This document shows, piece after piece, positions 35,064 to 45,933 of a stretch of DNA of 64,000 nt. A model generated the notes under the pieces. It made no database searches. It saw nothing but the letters and a program-made list of their open reading frames with translations, and was not told the DNA's origin. Numbering within the stretch: the stretch's first letter is position 1; every line of letters starts with the position of its first letter. Origin of the DNA: Hyphomicrobiales bacterium (GTDB lineage Bacteria; Pseudomonadota; Alphaproteobacteria; Rhizobiales; Beijerinckiaceae); NCBI GenBank assembly GCA_900470775.1, contig UCBZ01000012.1, positions 1 to 64,000 on the forward strand, written 5' to 3'. A program made the position numbers and the translations under genes.

Positions 35064-35473
35064 CTGTCGTTGATGCGTCAGCCATCATCGGCATCATGGC
35101 GGAAGAGGACGACAGCGAGGCGTTGGCGTCGCGGCTTCAAGTGCTGCCACTGGGACCCGGCCGCCGATACGCCTCGACCGTGACGGTGTGGGAGGCGGCG
35201 TGCGCGCTGGCGCGCATTTGGAAGATCGATCGCAGCGAGGCTTTTGCTGAGGTCGGCGAGTTTATGGCTGCCGCCGAGATCGCGCCGTTCGCGCCCGACA
35301 TGGACATCACCGCACTCGCGATCGAAGCGTCAGAGCGCTATGGCATGGGGGCGGGTCGGCCCGGCATCCTCAACCTCGGCGATTGCTTCTCCTATGCAAC
35401 CGCCAGGTACTTCAACGCTGCACTGCTGTTCAAGGGCGGTGACTTCAGCCGCACCGACATGGAAGTGGCTTGA
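35060..35473 (+). CDS. vapC: VapC-type PIN-domain ribonuclease toxin
   Basis: A 137-residue PIN-domain protein. The four acidic residues of the metal site are present: Asp5 (VVDASAIIGI), Glu45 (VTVWEAACAL), Asp108 (LNLGDCFSYA) and Asp128 (FKGGDFSRTD). The toxin is therefore probably active; VapC enzymes cleave tRNAs or rRNA. GTG start overlapping vapB. The module may stabilise the region or act in stress; there are no signs of a wider mobile element around it. Confidence 0.92.
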   Translation: MTVVDASAIIGIMAEEDDSEALASRLQVLPLGPGRRYASTVTVWEAACALARIWKIDRSEAFAEVGEFMAAAEIAPFAPDMDITALAIEASERYGMGAGRPGILNLGDCFSYATARYFNAALLFKGGDFSRTDMEVA

Positions 35474-35499
35474 GCCTTGGCAATGTCCGCCAGATTGGC

Positions 35500-35608
35500 A
35501 TGATTCAAAATCGAAACGCGTTGAATCATCGCCTCAGGTCATTGAATCCCTTTCTCAGCCAGCGGAATCAGTCCGTAAGCCGATGCCCCCATCACCTTGA
35601 ATCGATTC
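35500..35608. promoter_or_regulatory. Cluster of six GANTC sites upstream of DAHP synthase
   Basis: GANTC motifs occur at 35502, 35523, 35544, 35565, 35599 and 35604. The first four starts are each exactly 21 bases apart. Two of them lie in an inverted repeat ATGATTCAA / TTGAATCAT, and the last two form the palindrome TGAATCGATTCA. GANTC is the CcrM methylation site of alphaproteobacteria, where clustered sites in promoters can couple transcription to the cell cycle. Confidence 0.55.
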
Positions 35609-35751
35609 AGGTTTCGCTAACCATGACGCGGTTCCGATCCGCGCGTAGCCCGTGATCGGCGGGAGTGGCCTTGGCGGCGCCTTGGGTGTATAGGCCCGCC
35701 TTCGCGCTTCAAAGAGGTTAACCGGCGCGATGTCAGTCAGGAGCAGGACCC

Positions 35752-37134
35752 ATGTCGGAGCGCTGGACGCCCGAGAGCTGGAGGGCAAAGCCCGTCCAGC
35801 AGATTCCGGATTATCCGGACCAGGCAGCCTTGAAGGCGGTTGAGCAGCAGCTCGCCGGATTTCCGCCGCTGGTTTTTGCGGGTGAGGCGCGCAAGCTGAA
35901 AAAGGCGCTCGCCAAAGTCGCCAATGGCGAGGCCTTCCTGCTCCAGGGCGGAGACTGTGCCGAGAGCTTCGGCGAGCACTCGGCCGACAACATCCGCGAT
36001 TTCTTCCGGCTCTTCCTGCAGATGGCGGTGGTGCTGACCTTTGCTGGTGGCTCGCCGGTGGTGAAGGTCGGGCGCATCGCCGGGCAGTTCGCCAAGCCAC
36101 GCTCGACCCCGACCGAGACGATCGGTGGCGTCGAGCTGCCGAGCTACAAGGGCGACATCGTCAACGACAACGAGTTCACGGCGGCCGCGCGCATTCCCGA
36201 TCCGCGCCGCCAGCTCGAGGCCTACAGGCAGTCGGCGGCGACGCTGAACCTGATTCGCGCCTTCGCGACGGGCGGCTACGCCAATCTCGACAATGCGCAT
36301 CGCTGGATGCTCGGCTTCGTCAAGGATGCGCCGGCCTCCTCGCGCTACAACGAGGTCGCCGAGCGGATCACCGAGGCGCTCGACTTCATGCGCGCCATCG
36401 GCATCGATCCCGAGACGCATCCCGAGATGCGCACGACGGATTTCTACACCAGCCACGAGGCGCTGCTGCTTGGCTACGAGCAGGCGATGACGCGCGTGGA
36501 TTCGACCACCGGCGACTGGTATGACACCTCCGGCCACATGGTCTGGATCGGCGATCGCACGCGCCAACTCGACCATGCCCATGTGGAGTTCTTCCGCGGC
36601 ATCAGGAATCCGATCGGCCTGAAATGCGGGCCGTCGATGACGGTCGACGGGCTGATGAAGCTGATCGAGGTGCTCGACCCGCAGAACCAGGCCGGCCGCC
36701 TGACGTTGATCGCCCGTTTCGGCGCCGACAAGGTCTTCGACAACCTGCCGGCCCTAGTGCGCGCCACCAAGCGGGAAGGCCGCAACGTCGTCTGGTCCTG
36801 CGACCCGATGCACGGCAATACGGTCAAGGCCGGCAACTACAAGACCCGGCCCTTCGACCTGATCATGACCGAGGTGAAGAACTTCTTCGCCGTCCACCAG
36901 GCCGAAGGCACCCATGCCGGCGGCCTGCATCTGGAGATGACCGGCAAGAACGTCACGGAGTGCACCGGCGGCGCACGCGGCATGACCGATGCGGATCTGA
37001 ACGACCGCTACCACACGGTCTGCGACCCGCGCCTCAATGCCGAGCAGGCGCTGGAGCTCGCCTTCCTCGTCGCCGAACTGGTCAAGCGCGAGCGCTCGGG
37101 TCGCGAGCGCCCGGAGGTCGAGGCGGCGGAGTAG
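35752..37134 (+). CDS. 3-deoxy-7-phosphoheptulonate synthase, class II
   Basis: A 460-residue class II DAHP synthase, the first enzyme of the shikimate pathway (phosphoenolpyruvate plus erythrose 4-phosphate). Conserved segments are [12 protein letters not shown] (about 62-73), [29 protein letters not shown] and [18 protein letters not shown]. These carry the metal-binding Cys, His, Glu and Asp and the phosphate-binding Lys/Arg residues. The ATG at 35752 begins [14 protein letters not shown], the standard opening. Monocistronic, ended by a strong palindromic terminator and preceded by the GANTC cluster. Confidence 0.96.
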   Translation: MSERWTPESWRAKPVQQIPDYPDQAALKAVEQQLAGFPPLVFAGEARKLKKALAKVANGEAFLLQGGDCAESFGEHSADNIRDFFRLFLQMAVVLTFAGGSPVVKVGRIAGQFAKPRSTPTETIGGVELPSYKGDIVNDNEFTAAARIPDPRRQLEAYRQSAATLNLIRAFATGGYANLDNAHRWMLGFVKDAPASSRYNEVAERITEALDFMRAIGIDPETHPEMRTTDFYTSHEALLLGYEQAMTRVDSTTGDWYDTSGHMVWIGDRTRQLDHAHVEFFRGIRNPIGLKCGPSMTVDGLMKLIEVLDPQNQAGRLTLIARFGADKVFDNLPALVRATKREGRNVVWSCDPMHGNTVKAGNYKTRPFDLIMTEVKNFFAVHQAEGTHAGGLHLEMTGKNVTECTGGARGMTDADLNDRYHTVCDPRLNAEQALELAFLVAELVKRERSGRERPEVEAAE

Positions 37135-37163
37135 TGCTCTGCCGGCTTGCATCGCGACAAATC

Positions 37164-37195
37164 AAAAAAGCCGGGGCGATCGCCCCGGCTTTTCA
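37164..37195. terminator. Bidirectional intrinsic terminator
   Basis: A near-perfect palindrome: A-run, AGCCGGGGCG, AT, CGCCCCGGCT, T-run (palindromic core 37166-37193). It can end both the DAHP synthase message (plus) and the convergent outer-membrane protein message (minus). Confidence 0.93.
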
Positions 37196-37213
37196 TGTTT
37201 CAGCCGATGGCTG

Positions 37214-38110
37214 TCAGAATTTCAGGCCGGCTGCGACGCGCGCGGTGTTGACCGTCGTCGTGGTGCCTTCGACATCGGCGAAGCGGATGATCTGGTATTC
37301 GGCGCGCAGGAACAGGTTGTCGGTCAGAGCCATGTCGATGCCCGCGCCGGCCGAGAGGCCGAAGCCATAGACGTTCTGTTTGGTCTCGCCGACCCGTAGC
37401 GGATAGCCCGCTGCCACGACGTTGTTCTCGACCGCTCCAGTGACGGGGTTGATGCGGGAAAAGCGCCAGGTCGCGTCGATCGTCGAGACCGTGTTGAAAC
37501 GCCCGACCGCCCCGCCAACTGTGGCGAACGGCATGATCCGGCCATAGGCCCACCCCATTCGGATGCGTGCGGTGCCGTAATCCAACAGTTCCGCGCCCTG
37601 CCGGGTCGTCAGCGAGAAATCGTTGACGGTGCCGTCCGAGGTCGTGAAACGCCGGCCGATAAAGTCGCTGACCAGATATTCGTGATTGGCGCGCGTGTAG
37701 TCGACTTCAAGGCCGAAAATGGCGTCGCCGAACGCAAAATTGTAGCCGGTGAAGCCGAAGAAGGTTGATCCACTGTCGCGCTTGGCCGGCAGGTTGCTGA
37801 CCAGCGACCCCATATTGACCTCGTTGCCGAGCGTCGTGTTGCGGAAGGCAAAGTTCGCCAGATTCTGCAGGCCGTTGCCCGGCTCGAACTTCGTATCGGA
37901 GACACCGGCGCCGCCACCGACATAGAAGCCGGACCAGTTCGTCTTGCCGTCAATGAACTCCGGCGCCGGCGGTGCATCCTCGATCTGCGATCCCCGCAGC
38001 ACGGGATAATCTGCGGCTGTCGCCAATGACGCGGATGAGAGGGCGCCGACGACGAGGGCGCAGGCGGCAAGGCAACCTTGGCTCATCGCGGTGATCTGGC
38101 GGGTACGCAT
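37214..38110 (-). CDS. Outer-membrane beta-barrel protein (OMP25/porin-family-like)
   Basis: A 298-residue protein. The signal peptide ends GALSSASLATAAD (about residue 33). The mature part begins with a short periplasmic stretch ending NWSGFYVGGGAG, the entry strand typical of rhizobial OMP25/Omp31-like eight-strand barrels. Alternating strands continue to a C-terminal ...RVAAGLKF with terminal Phe, the BAM recognition signal. The ATG at 38110 has GGAGAAG upstream; an in-frame start 12 codons earlier is less likely. Probably structural or a weak porin. Confidence 0.88.
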   Translation of the reverse strand: MRTRQITAMSQGCLAACALVVGALSSASLATAADYPVLRGSQIEDAPPAPEFIDGKTNWSGFYVGGGAGVSDTKFEPGNGLQNLANFAFRNTTLGNEVNMGSLVSNLPAKRDSGSTFFGFTGYNFAFGDAIFGLEVDYTRANHEYLVSDFIGRRFTTSDGTVNDFSLTTRQGAELLDYGTARIRMGWAYGRIMPFATVGGAVGRFNTVSTIDATWRFSRINPVTGAVENNVVAAGYPLRVGETKQNVYGFGLSAGAGIDMALTDNLFLRAEYQIIRFADVEGTTTTVNTARVAAGLKF

Positions 38111-38174
38111 GATCGCTTCTCCGAACGGCGGCCGGTAGTCGTGCAAGAACGGCTCGTGACTGATTCATGCGTGA

Positions 38175-38195
38175 TTAACCCTAACGTCGGGTTAA
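38175..38195. promoter_or_regulatory. Inverted repeat in the OMP/nadE divergent region
   Basis: TTAACCC (38175-38181) and GGGTTAA (38189-38195) form a perfect 7-bp dyad with a 7-base spacer, about 65 bases upstream of the OMP start and 75 upstream of nadE. Its symmetry and place suggest a regulator site. The TTAA ends recall CtrA half-sites, but the spacing (13 bases) does not match the TTAA-N7-TTAA consensus. Confidence 0.35.
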
Positions 38196-38270
38196 GCCGG
38201 CGCGATCATCCGCACGGGTGGTCGCTGCCGCGACGTTGCCGCCGATCCCTCGCCGCGCTACAGCCCGGCC

Positions 38271-40004
38271 ATGACCTCGTTCCGCCTCGCGCTTGCGCAA
38301 TCGAACCCGACCGTCGGCGACGTCGCCGGCAACGCCGCAAGAGTGCGGGAGACGCGGCGACAGGCGGGGGAGGCCGGCGCTGATCTCGTGATGTTCCCGG
38401 AGCTCTTCCTCTGCGGCTACCCGCCCGAGGATCTGGTTCTGAAGCCGGCCTTCCAGGACGCCTGCCGCAAGGCCTGCGAGGATCTGGCGCGCGAGACCGC
38501 CGATGGCGGCCCCGCCGTTCTGGTCGGCCTGCCCTGGGCGGAAGGCGGCAAGCTCTATAACGCCTATGCGCTGCTCGACGCCGGCGTGATCCAGTCGGTG
38601 CGCTTCAAGGTCGATCTGCCCGATTACGGCGTTTTCGACGAGGCCCGCATCTTTGTGCCCGGCCCGTTGCCCGGTCCCGTGCTCTTCCGCGACAGCGTCC
38701 GGCTCGGCTTGCCGATCTGCGAGGATATCTGGAGCGAGGAGGTCGTCGAGTGCCTGGCCGAGACCGGCGCCGAGATCCTGCTCTCGCCCAACGGCTCGCC
38801 GTTCCGCCGTGGCGTCGGCGACGAGCGCATGAATGTCGCGGTCGCGCGCGTCGTCGAATCGGGCCTGCCGCTGGTCTATCTCAACCAGGTCGGCGGCCAG
38901 GACGAGCTCGTCTTCGACGGCGCCTCCTTCGTGCTCGATGCCGGGCGCAACCTGACGCATCAGCTTCCAGCCTTCCGCGAGGCGTTGGTCATGACCGACT
39001 GGGTGCGCGAGGCGGGACGCTGGCGCTGCCAGTCGGGCGAGATCGCCGTAATCGAGATCGGTGACGAGGCCGACTATGCCGCCTGCGTGCTGGGCCTGCG
39101 CGACTATGTCGGCAAGACAGGTTTTCCCGGCGTGGTGCTCGGCCTTTCCGGCGGCATCGATTCGGCGCTCTGCGCCGCGATTGCCGTCGATGCGCTGGGG
39201 TCTGAGCGTGTCACCTGCGTGATGATGCCTTCGCGCTTCACGGCCGCGCAAAGCCTCGCAGATGCGGAGGCCTGCGCGGAGGCGCTCGGCGTTCGCTACG
39301 AGACGGTGCCGATCACCGGGACGGTCGAGGCCTTCGAGTCCACATTGGCCGGGCTTTTCGCCGGCCGCTCGCCCGACGTCTCCGAGGAAAACCTGCAGAG
39401 CCGCACGCGCGGAACGTTGCTGATGGCGCTGTCCAACAAGTTCGGCTGGATGCTGGTGACGACCGGCAACAAGTCGGAGATGTCCTGCGGCTATGCCACG
39501 CTCTATGGCGACATGAATGGCGGCTTCAACCCGATCAAGGACCTCTACAAGACCGACGTCTTCCGCCTCGCCGCCTTGCGCAACCGCTGGAAGCCGCACG
39601 GTGCGCAGGGGCCTGAAGGCATCGTCATCCCCGAGGCGATCCTGATCCGGCCGCCCAGCGCCGAATTGCGCGAGGATCAGACCGACCAGGACACGCTGCC
39701 GCCCTATGAGGTGCTCGACGCCATCTTGATCGCCCTGATCGAGCGCGAGCAGCGCGTCGCCGACATCGTCGCAAGCGGCCATGATCGCGACACCGTCGTC
39801 GCCGTGGAGCGCCTGCTCCACCGCGCCGAATACAAGCGCCGCCAGGCCGCGCCGGGCGTCAAGATCACCAGCCGCAACCTCGGCCGCGACCGGCGCTATC
39901 CGATCGTCAATGCGTTCTCCGACACGGGCGGGGCCGCCCATGCGCCCGATCCGGCGCTGGTCAGGGGCGTCGGTCGGGGAGGGGGCGAGAGTTTCGATTT
40001 CTGA
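38271..40004 (+). CDS. nadE: Glutamine-dependent NAD+ synthetase
   Basis: A 577-residue two-domain enzyme. The N-terminal nitrilase-type glutaminase has Glu in [14 protein letters not shown] (about 44), Lys in [15 protein letters not shown] and the nucleophile Cys in [11 protein letters not shown] (about 150). The C-terminal synthetase has the PP-loop [14 protein letters not shown] (about 289-302) and [22 protein letters not shown] (split). It makes NAD+ from deamido-NAD+, ATP and glutamine. ATG at 38271 gives the standard opening [17 protein letters not shown]. Followed after about 55 bases by gltX. Confidence 0.96.
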   Translation: MTSFRLALAQSNPTVGDVAGNAARVRETRRQAGEAGADLVMFPELFLCGYPPEDLVLKPAFQDACRKACEDLARETADGGPAVLVGLPWAEGGKLYNAYALLDAGVIQSVRFKVDLPDYGVFDEARIFVPGPLPGPVLFRDSVRLGLPICEDIWSEEVVECLAETGAEILLSPNGSPFRRGVGDERMNVAVARVVESGLPLVYLNQVGGQDELVFDGASFVLDAGRNLTHQLPAFREALVMTDWVREAGRWRCQSGEIAVIEIGDEADYAACVLGLRDYVGKTGFPGVVLGLSGGIDSALCAAIAVDALGSERVTCVMMPSRFTAAQSLADAEACAEALGVRYETVPITGTVEAFESTLAGLFAGRSPDVSEENLQSRTRGTLLMALSNKFGWMLVTTGNKSEMSCGYATLYGDMNGGFNPIKDLYKTDVFRLAALRNRWKPHGAQGPEGIVIPEAILIRPPSAELREDQTDQDTLPPYEVLDAILIALIEREQRVADIVASGHDRDTVVAVERLLHRAEYKRRQAAPGVKITSRNLGRDRRYPIVNAFSDTGGAAHAPDPALVRGVGRGGGESFDF

Positions 40005-40059
40005 GGGGCGTCCGCCGGGGCAATTGTCGCTGCCGCCCAAAAGCGCCATAAGCGCCGCC

Positions 40060-41403
40060 ATGACCTCATCGCCTCTCCTGCGCTTCGCACCGTCGCCCAC
40101 GGGCTATCTGCATATCGGCAACGCCCGCTCGGCGCTGTTCAATGGCCTCTATGCGCGTCGCCATGGCGGCCGCTTCATGTTGCGCTATGACGACACCGAT
40201 CTGGCGCGCTCGAAGCCCGAGTTTGCGGACGCCATCGCCGAGGATCTGGCCTGGCTCGGCATCGTGCCTGATCTGGTGATCAGCCAGTCGCAGCGGCTGC
40301 CACTCTACGACGAGGCGGCGCAGCGCCTGCGCGCTTCGGGCCGGCTCTACCCCTGCTACGAGACCGCCGACGAGCTCGACCGTCGCCGCAAGCGTCAGCT
40401 CGCGCGCGGCTTGCCGCCGATCTACGACCGCGCCGCGCTGAAGCTCACGGACGAGGACAAGGCCAGGCTCGAAGCCGAGGGCCGCAAGCCGCATTGGCGC
40501 TTCCTGCTGGAGCCGCGCGTCGTCGCCTGGAACGACCTCATCCGCGGCGATGCCCACGTCGACTGCGCCTCGCTCTCCGACCAGGTGCTGGTCCGCGAGG
40601 ATGGCAGCTATCTCTACCATCTGCCCTCGGTAGTCGATGATGCGCAGACTGGCGTCACCCACATCATCCGGGGCGAGGACCACGTCACCAACACGGCCGT
40701 GCATATCCAGATCTTCGAGGCGCTGGGGGCCGCACTGCCGGCCTTTGGCCACCACAATCTGCTGACCACCGCGAGCGGCGAGGGGCTGTCGAAGCGCCTC
40801 GGCCACCTCTCCTTGCGCGGCCTGCGCGAAGCCGGCATCGAGCCGCTGGCGGTCGCGGCGCTCGCCATCCTGACCGGCTCGTCGGATGCGGTCCGGCCCG
40901 TCGCCAGCCTCGACGAACTGGCCGGTCTGGTCGATCTCGGCCATGTCTCGCGCGCACCGGCGAAATTCGACGAGCATGATCTTGAGACGCTCAGCGCCCG
41001 CACGCTGCACCAGTTGCCCTATGAGCCGGTGGCCGAGCGGCTGTCTTCTATCGGCGTGGACGGCAGCGAGGCCTTCTGGCTCGCGATCCGCGGCAATCTC
41101 GCGAGATTCGACGAGGTCCGCATCTGGGACGAGGTCGTGCATGGCCCGCTTTCGCCTGTCATCGCCGATCCCGCCTTCGCAGCGACGGCGGCGTCCGTGC
41201 TGCCGCCCGAGCCTTTCGACGCGACGACATGGAAGAGCTGGACCGGCGCGGTGGCGGCGGCGACGGGAGCCAAGGGCAAGGCCCTCTTTATGCCGCTCCG
41301 ACAGGCCCTGACCGGGCAAGACCACGGCCCGGAACTGGCGGCGCTGCTGCCGCTGATCGGCCGTGAGAAGGCGCTGAAGCGGCTGGCGGGCGAACAGAGC
41401 TGA
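40060..41403 (+). CDS. gltX: Glutamate--tRNA ligase
   Basis: A 447-residue class I synthetase. The HIGH-type motif is [17 protein letters not shown] (split across residues 9-25) and the KMSKS-type loop is [10 protein letters not shown] (about 242-251). The [17 protein letters not shown] stretch is typical of GluRS. Alphaproteobacteria often carry two GltX forms, one charging tRNA-Gln for later amidation; which one this is cannot be told here. The ATG at 40060 is chosen because the conserved LRFAPSPTG begins six residues later. Confidence 0.94.
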   Translation: MTSSPLLRFAPSPTGYLHIGNARSALFNGLYARRHGGRFMLRYDDTDLARSKPEFADAIAEDLAWLGIVPDLVISQSQRLPLYDEAAQRLRASGRLYPCYETADELDRRRKRQLARGLPPIYDRAALKLTDEDKARLEAEGRKPHWRFLLEPRVVAWNDLIRGDAHVDCASLSDQVLVREDGSYLYHLPSVVDDAQTGVTHIIRGEDHVTNTAVHIQIFEALGAALPAFGHHNLLTTASGEGLSKRLGHLSLRGLREAGIEPLAVAALAILTGSSDAVRPVASLDELAGLVDLGHVSRAPAKFDEHDLETLSARTLHQLPYEPVAERLSSIGVDGSEAFWLAIRGNLARFDEVRIWDEVVHGPLSPVIADPAFAATAASVLPPEPFDATTWKSWTGAVAAATGAKGKALFMPLRQALTGQDHGPELAALLPLIGREKALKRLAGEQS

Positions 41404-41454
41404 AGCGCTCTGGCCAGGCACGTGCGATCGTTACAGGCGAAGAGAGAAAGCACG

Positions 41455-41802
41455 ATGAGGGTGCCGACGAGGGCGACTAATAAGACCATCGACCGTGTCA
41501 ATGCGCTTCTACTGAAACATAACGAGGTCGAGTCTTTTACCTATATCAAGGCTGGTACGGCTTATGATGCCAAATTCAGGTTGCAGGGGCCGGGTCTTGT
41601 CGTTTTGAAAGTCCGCCAGTTCCAATTTGTGGAGGCACTTAGCCTGACACTCTATCAGATGTGGCTCATGGTTTTCGACGTTCGAGCCGATCAACACGAT
41701 CGCGTGAACTATGAGATCGTCAATCAAGACGAAGACTACCCCCTGTTGCGCTGCCAAAGCATGACCCTAATCGCAGGTGGGGAGCGCATTGAGTTGCGCT
41801 GA
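41455..41802 (+). CDS. Hypothetical protein of atypical composition
   Basis: A 115-residue protein starting MRVPTRATNKTIDRVNALL, with a purine-rich GAGAGAAAG just upstream. Its base composition is visibly more AT-rich than its neighbours and it uses codons that are rare here (CTA, TTA-like, CAT, AAT). No domain is recognised; the alternating strands (SFTYIKAG, YDAKFRLQG, LVVLKVRQF) suggest a small beta-rich fold. It sits between gltX and a palindromic repeat, a likely point of recent acquisition. Confidence 0.6.
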   Translation: MRVPTRATNKTIDRVNALLLKHNEVESFTYIKAGTAYDAKFRLQGPGLVVLKVRQFQFVEALSLTLYQMWLMVFDVRADQHDRVNYEIVNQDEDYPLLRCQSMTLIAGGERIELR

Positions 41803-41886
41803 AAAATGAGCTTGATCGCACTCCGTCACTCTCGCGCGCTGCAAGGCAGCGACCCGAGAAGCTCGTGGTGAGTACACACTGGTCTC

Positions 41887-41917
41887 CGTCATGGTCGGGT
41901 CAGGCCCGACCATGACG
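41887..41917. repeat. Dispersed intergenic palindromic repeat, copy 2
   Basis: A perfect 13-bp stem, CGTCATGGTCGGG (41887-41899) and CCCGACCATGACG (41905-41917), with loop TCAGG. It lies just downstream of the atypical small gene and next to the convergent MFS gene. It shares its arms with the elements at 54.5 and 57.0 kb. Confidence 0.85.
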
Positions 41918-41928
41918 CGCGCGATATC

Positions 41929-43254
41929 TCAATCGTGCCGGTGCATCGCCGAACTATGCTTGGTGTCGCGCATCGTCGAATAGACCAGCAGCGAGACGAA
42001 AATCACGCCAGCCAGATAGTAGTAGAAATACTGCTCATGGCCTTGCTGCTTGAACCAGAGCGCGATCGCCGGCGCGGTGCCCCCAAAAATCGAGACCGTT
42101 AGCGCATAGGGCACCGCGACGCCTGTCGCGCGGATCGATGTCGGGAACAGCTCGGCCTTCACCACCGCGTTGATCGAGGTGTAGCCGGCCACGAAGATCC
42201 AGGCGCCGGAGATCAGCAGGAAGGCCATCCAGGGCGACTTGGTGCCTGACAGCGTTGTCAGGATCGGCACGGTCAGAAGCGTGCCGGCGACGCCGAAGAA
42301 GATCAGCATCGGCTTGCGGCCGATCCGGTCGGAGATCGCGCCATAGATCGGCTGCAGGATCGCCGCGAAGATCAGCGAGCCGGCGATGACATAGGTCGTG
42401 GTGATGTCGGAGAAGCCGGCCGTCTGACGCACGAAGGTCTGCATATAGGTGGTGAAAGTGTAGAAGGCGGCAGTGCCGCCGGCGGTCAGGCCGACCACGA
42501 TCGCGACCTCGCGCGGATATTTCAGGAGGCCACGCAGCGAGCTTTCGCGCTTGATGCCGCTCTTTTTGGCGGCTTCGAACGACTCGGTTTCGTGCATGTG
42601 CCGGCGCATGAACATGGCGGTGATCGCGAGCAGCGCTCCGATGACGAAGGGAATGCGCCAGCCCCAGGCGACCAGCTGCTCATGCGTCAGGAAGACGTTC
42701 TGGAGCAGCAGCAGCACCAGGATCGCAGTGAGCTGACCGCCGATCAGCGTCACGTATTGGAAGCTCGAATAGAAGCCGCGATGCTCGGGATCGGCGATCT
42801 CGGAGAGATAGGTCGCGCTCGCCCCATATTCGCCGCCAAGGCTCAAGCCCTCGATGATGCGCGCCAGCGCCAGCAGGGCAGGGGCCGCGAAGCCGATCGT
42901 GGCATAGGTCGGCGTCAGCGCGATGATCAGCGAGCCGAAGCACATCATCAGCACCGAGATGGTCAACGACAGGCGTCGGCCATAACGGTCGGCGAGATGG
43001 CCGAAGAGCCAGCCGCCGATGGGCCGCACGATGAAGCCAGCGGCGAACAAAGTCGCCGCATTGAGCTGCTGCACCACCGGGTCGTTCGACGGGAAGAAAT
43101 GCGGCGCGAAGTAGAGCGCAAAGGCAGTGTAGGCGTAGAAATCATACCATTCGACGAGATTGCCAACCGAGCCGACGAAAATCGCCTTGAGGCGGCGCTT
43201 GGCATCGGCCATTTCGATCGGGTGCGGATGGGCTGTCGCTGTGGTCTCTGACAT
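41929..43254 (-). CDS. MFS transporter, metabolite:H+ symporter (MHS) type
   Basis: A 441-residue, 12-segment carrier. The segment VGNLVEWYDFYAYTAFALYFAPHFFP (split) at residues 30-55 is the hallmark of the MHS branch (ProP, CitA, alpha-ketoglutarate permease KgtP). It is followed by FIVRPIGGWLFGHLADRYGRR, and ISDRIGRKP occurs in the second half. The substrate is probably an organic acid such as alpha-ketoglutarate, or a betaine. Monocistronic. It belongs to the same family as the carrier at 19.8 kb but is clearly a different subgroup. Confidence 0.9.
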   Translation of the reverse strand: MSETTATAHPHPIEMADAKRRLKAIFVGSVGNLVEWYDFYAYTAFALYFAPHFFPSNDPVVQQLNAATLFAAGFIVRPIGGWLFGHLADRYGRRLSLTISVLMMCFGSLIIALTPTYATIGFAAPALLALARIIEGLSLGGEYGASATYLSEIADPEHRGFYSSFQYVTLIGGQLTAILVLLLLQNVFLTHEQLVAWGWRIPFVIGALLAITAMFMRRHMHETESFEAAKKSGIKRESSLRGLLKYPREVAIVVGLTAGGTAAFYTFTTYMQTFVRQTAGFSDITTTYVIAGSLIFAAILQPIYGAISDRIGRKPMLIFFGVAGTLLTVPILTTLSGTKSPWMAFLLISGAWIFVAGYTSINAVVKAELFPTSIRATGVAVPYALTVSIFGGTAPAIALWFKQQGHEQYFYYYLAGVIFVSLLVYSTMRDTKHSSAMHRHD

Positions 43255-43458
43255 GGCGGCCTCTGGGCCCGGCGTCGTCAGAACCTCGTCTGCACCCGCG
43301 GCGGCGGTACGAACAGGGCCCGGTCTGGCGGCTTTCCAGGCGAACGGGGTGGACGGTCACCCCTCTATTGCGCTGCAAATGCCATGCGTCCAGCGGCGAG
43401 ACAGGTCAGTCTCGCGCGGCAGCTATGTTGCTCGTGCATGGAACTTAAACGGGAATGT

Positions 43459-44640
43459 TCAGGGCCTTGCAGTCGCTGGTCCAAGATTGGGCGCCAGATT
43501 CGGCGCGACGATGCGCACGGTGCGCCGTTCGCCGGTGACGCTGCGCGTCTCGCGCTTCAGTCCGTCGCCCTTGTCGAGAACGCGCTCGCCCACCGAGCTC
43601 GGGCCAACGCCGGCCGATTCCGTGCCGGCGGTCGGCGAGTTCTCCGAGGGCATCGGCTTCTCGTCGGGAATTTCCGGGATCGCGGTCGGCTGGACCGCAG
43701 GGGCCGGCGCCGCGCCGCGCCGCTTCGGATCAGGTTTGGCCTCTTTCGGGCGCGAGAGTTCTGCAGCCCGCTGCTCGGTGACGATGACGTCGCCCTTGCG
43801 CTTGTCGAGCAGGTATTCGGCTTCCTTCAGGGCCTGCGCCCAGCTCTGGCCCTGGCCCCGGCAGGTGCAGGCGGCGTCAAAACTGCGCTGGTATTTGCCG
43901 GCGTTCGGCAGCGAGGAGTAGGGCTGGCCGGTGGCGCGTGCGACGGAGTTCTGGATGTCGCCGCCATTGCTCATGCCATAGGCGAGCGTCTCGACGCCCG
44001 GACAAAGCGCCTGGCACATCTCGTCGGAGCTGTCGCGCCCGCCGGGATTGTTGGCGAGCGGGAAGAAGAAGCCGTCGCAGGTGCGCACGCAGACGGTCTG
44101 TGGCCCGCCCATGCGCGGCTTCTCGGGCTCGACCGGCTGTTCGGGATCAAGCTCCGGCAGCGTCGAATCGATCTCGCCGCGACGCGGCTCCAGCCCGAAG
44201 ATCGTTTCGAAGAACCCACGCGGCTGCGCCCGGCAATTGGCGTTGATGGCGGCGGCGAGCTGCGCCCGGCGCTGCTCGAGCGCACCGCCTTGGGCCTGCT
44301 GCTGCAGATTGCCGTACTGCGCCTGCAACTGGCCGATCTGAGCCCGCAGGCCGCCGCATTCCGGCGGCGGTCCGCCGCCGAAGATGGAGATTCCGCCGCG
44401 CTCGCAGCCCATGCCGCGATACTGGCTCGTCGCCTCGGCGAGCTGAGCGCCGACACGCTGCGCCATCTGCGCCGCGCGCGGATCGCCGCCGCCGCGCTGC
44501 CCTTGCAGGCTGGCGAGCTCCGAACGCCACGCGGTGCAGGACGGCGACTGTGCCAGCGCCGCGCCGCCCATTGTCGCCACTGCCAGCATCGCCGCGCCGA
44601 AGCGCAGCGCACGCCGTAGCAAGGAAGCTCTCGATGTCAT
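43459..44640 (-). CDS. DUF2865 secreted protein
   Basis: A 393-residue protein with a signal peptide (LRRALRFGAAMLAVATMGGAALAQ). A helical region with Gln/Ala repeats (IGQLQAQYGNLQQQAQGGALEQRR, split) precedes the DUF2865 domain: VCVRTCDGFFFPL, SSDEMCQALCPG, VETLAYGMSNGGDIQNSV and CTCRGQGQSWAQAL. The even, regularly spaced cysteines imply disulphides in the periplasm. A low-complexity Pro/Lys-rich tail follows. The family is restricted to Hyphomicrobiales and relatives, and its function is unknown. The ATG at 44640 gives the signal peptide directly. Confidence 0.9.
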   Translation of the reverse strand: MTSRASLLRRALRFGAAMLAVATMGGAALAQSPSCTAWRSELASLQGQRGGGDPRAAQMAQRVGAQLAEATSQYRGMGCERGGISIFGGGPPPECGGLRAQIGQLQAQYGNLQQQAQGGALEQRRAQLAAAINANCRAQPRGFFETIFGLEPRRGEIDSTLPELDPEQPVEPEKPRMGGPQTVCVRTCDGFFFPLANNPGGRDSSDEMCQALCPGVETLAYGMSNGGDIQNSVARATGQPYSSLPNAGKYQRSFDAACTCRGQGQSWAQALKEAEYLLDKRKGDVIVTEQRAAELSRPKEAKPDPKRRGAAPAPAVQPTAIPEIPDEKPMPSENSPTAGTESAGVGPSSVGERVLDKGDGLKRETRSVTGERRTVRIVAPNLAPNLGPATARP

Positions 44641-44969
44641 CGCCGGTCGGGTCACGTCACCTGCTTGTCGGTCTCGATTCAGCCTGACGATCCTTGCCCA
44701 AGGCTGGCCTTGTGCACAGCCGGGCCGGATCGCCTTGGGCGCAACAACACCCGCCAAACGCGACGGAACTATGGAAGGACGGCGCGCAGCCTTGGAATGA
44801 CGAGCGCGACGCGCGATCCGCATGCCATATTCGCCGCGGCCGGGCAATCGGCGCAGCCCTGCTGAAAAGCGATGCAACCGCAGCGGTTGGCGCGGGCGCG
44901 CCGACTGTCTAGAACGCTCGAACCCCGCCTGCGCACGACGCGCCGGCGCTGTGATCGGGCGATGCCGAC
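44641..44969. other. Intergenic stretch between divergent genes, nothing recognised
   Basis: About 330 bases upstream of both the DUF2865 gene (minus) and purC (plus). It must hold two promoters, but I see no clear hexamers, dyads or repeats. Short frames here lack ribosome sites and similarity. Confidence 0.5.
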
Positions 44970-45920
<951 letters not shown>

Positions 45921-45933
45921 GCGACCCGACCGC

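Noticed and set aside
34771-35473. VapBC region as a genomic island border
   Set aside because: No integrase, tRNA end repeat or change of gene content on either side.
35500-35608. CRISPR-like regular spacing of the GANTC sites
   Set aside because: Only five-base motifs recur at 21-base intervals; the flanking sequence is not repeated.
38175-38195. CtrA binding site
   Set aside because: TTAA halves are 13 bases apart rather than the 7 of the TTAA-N7-TTAA consensus; kept only as a generic dyad.
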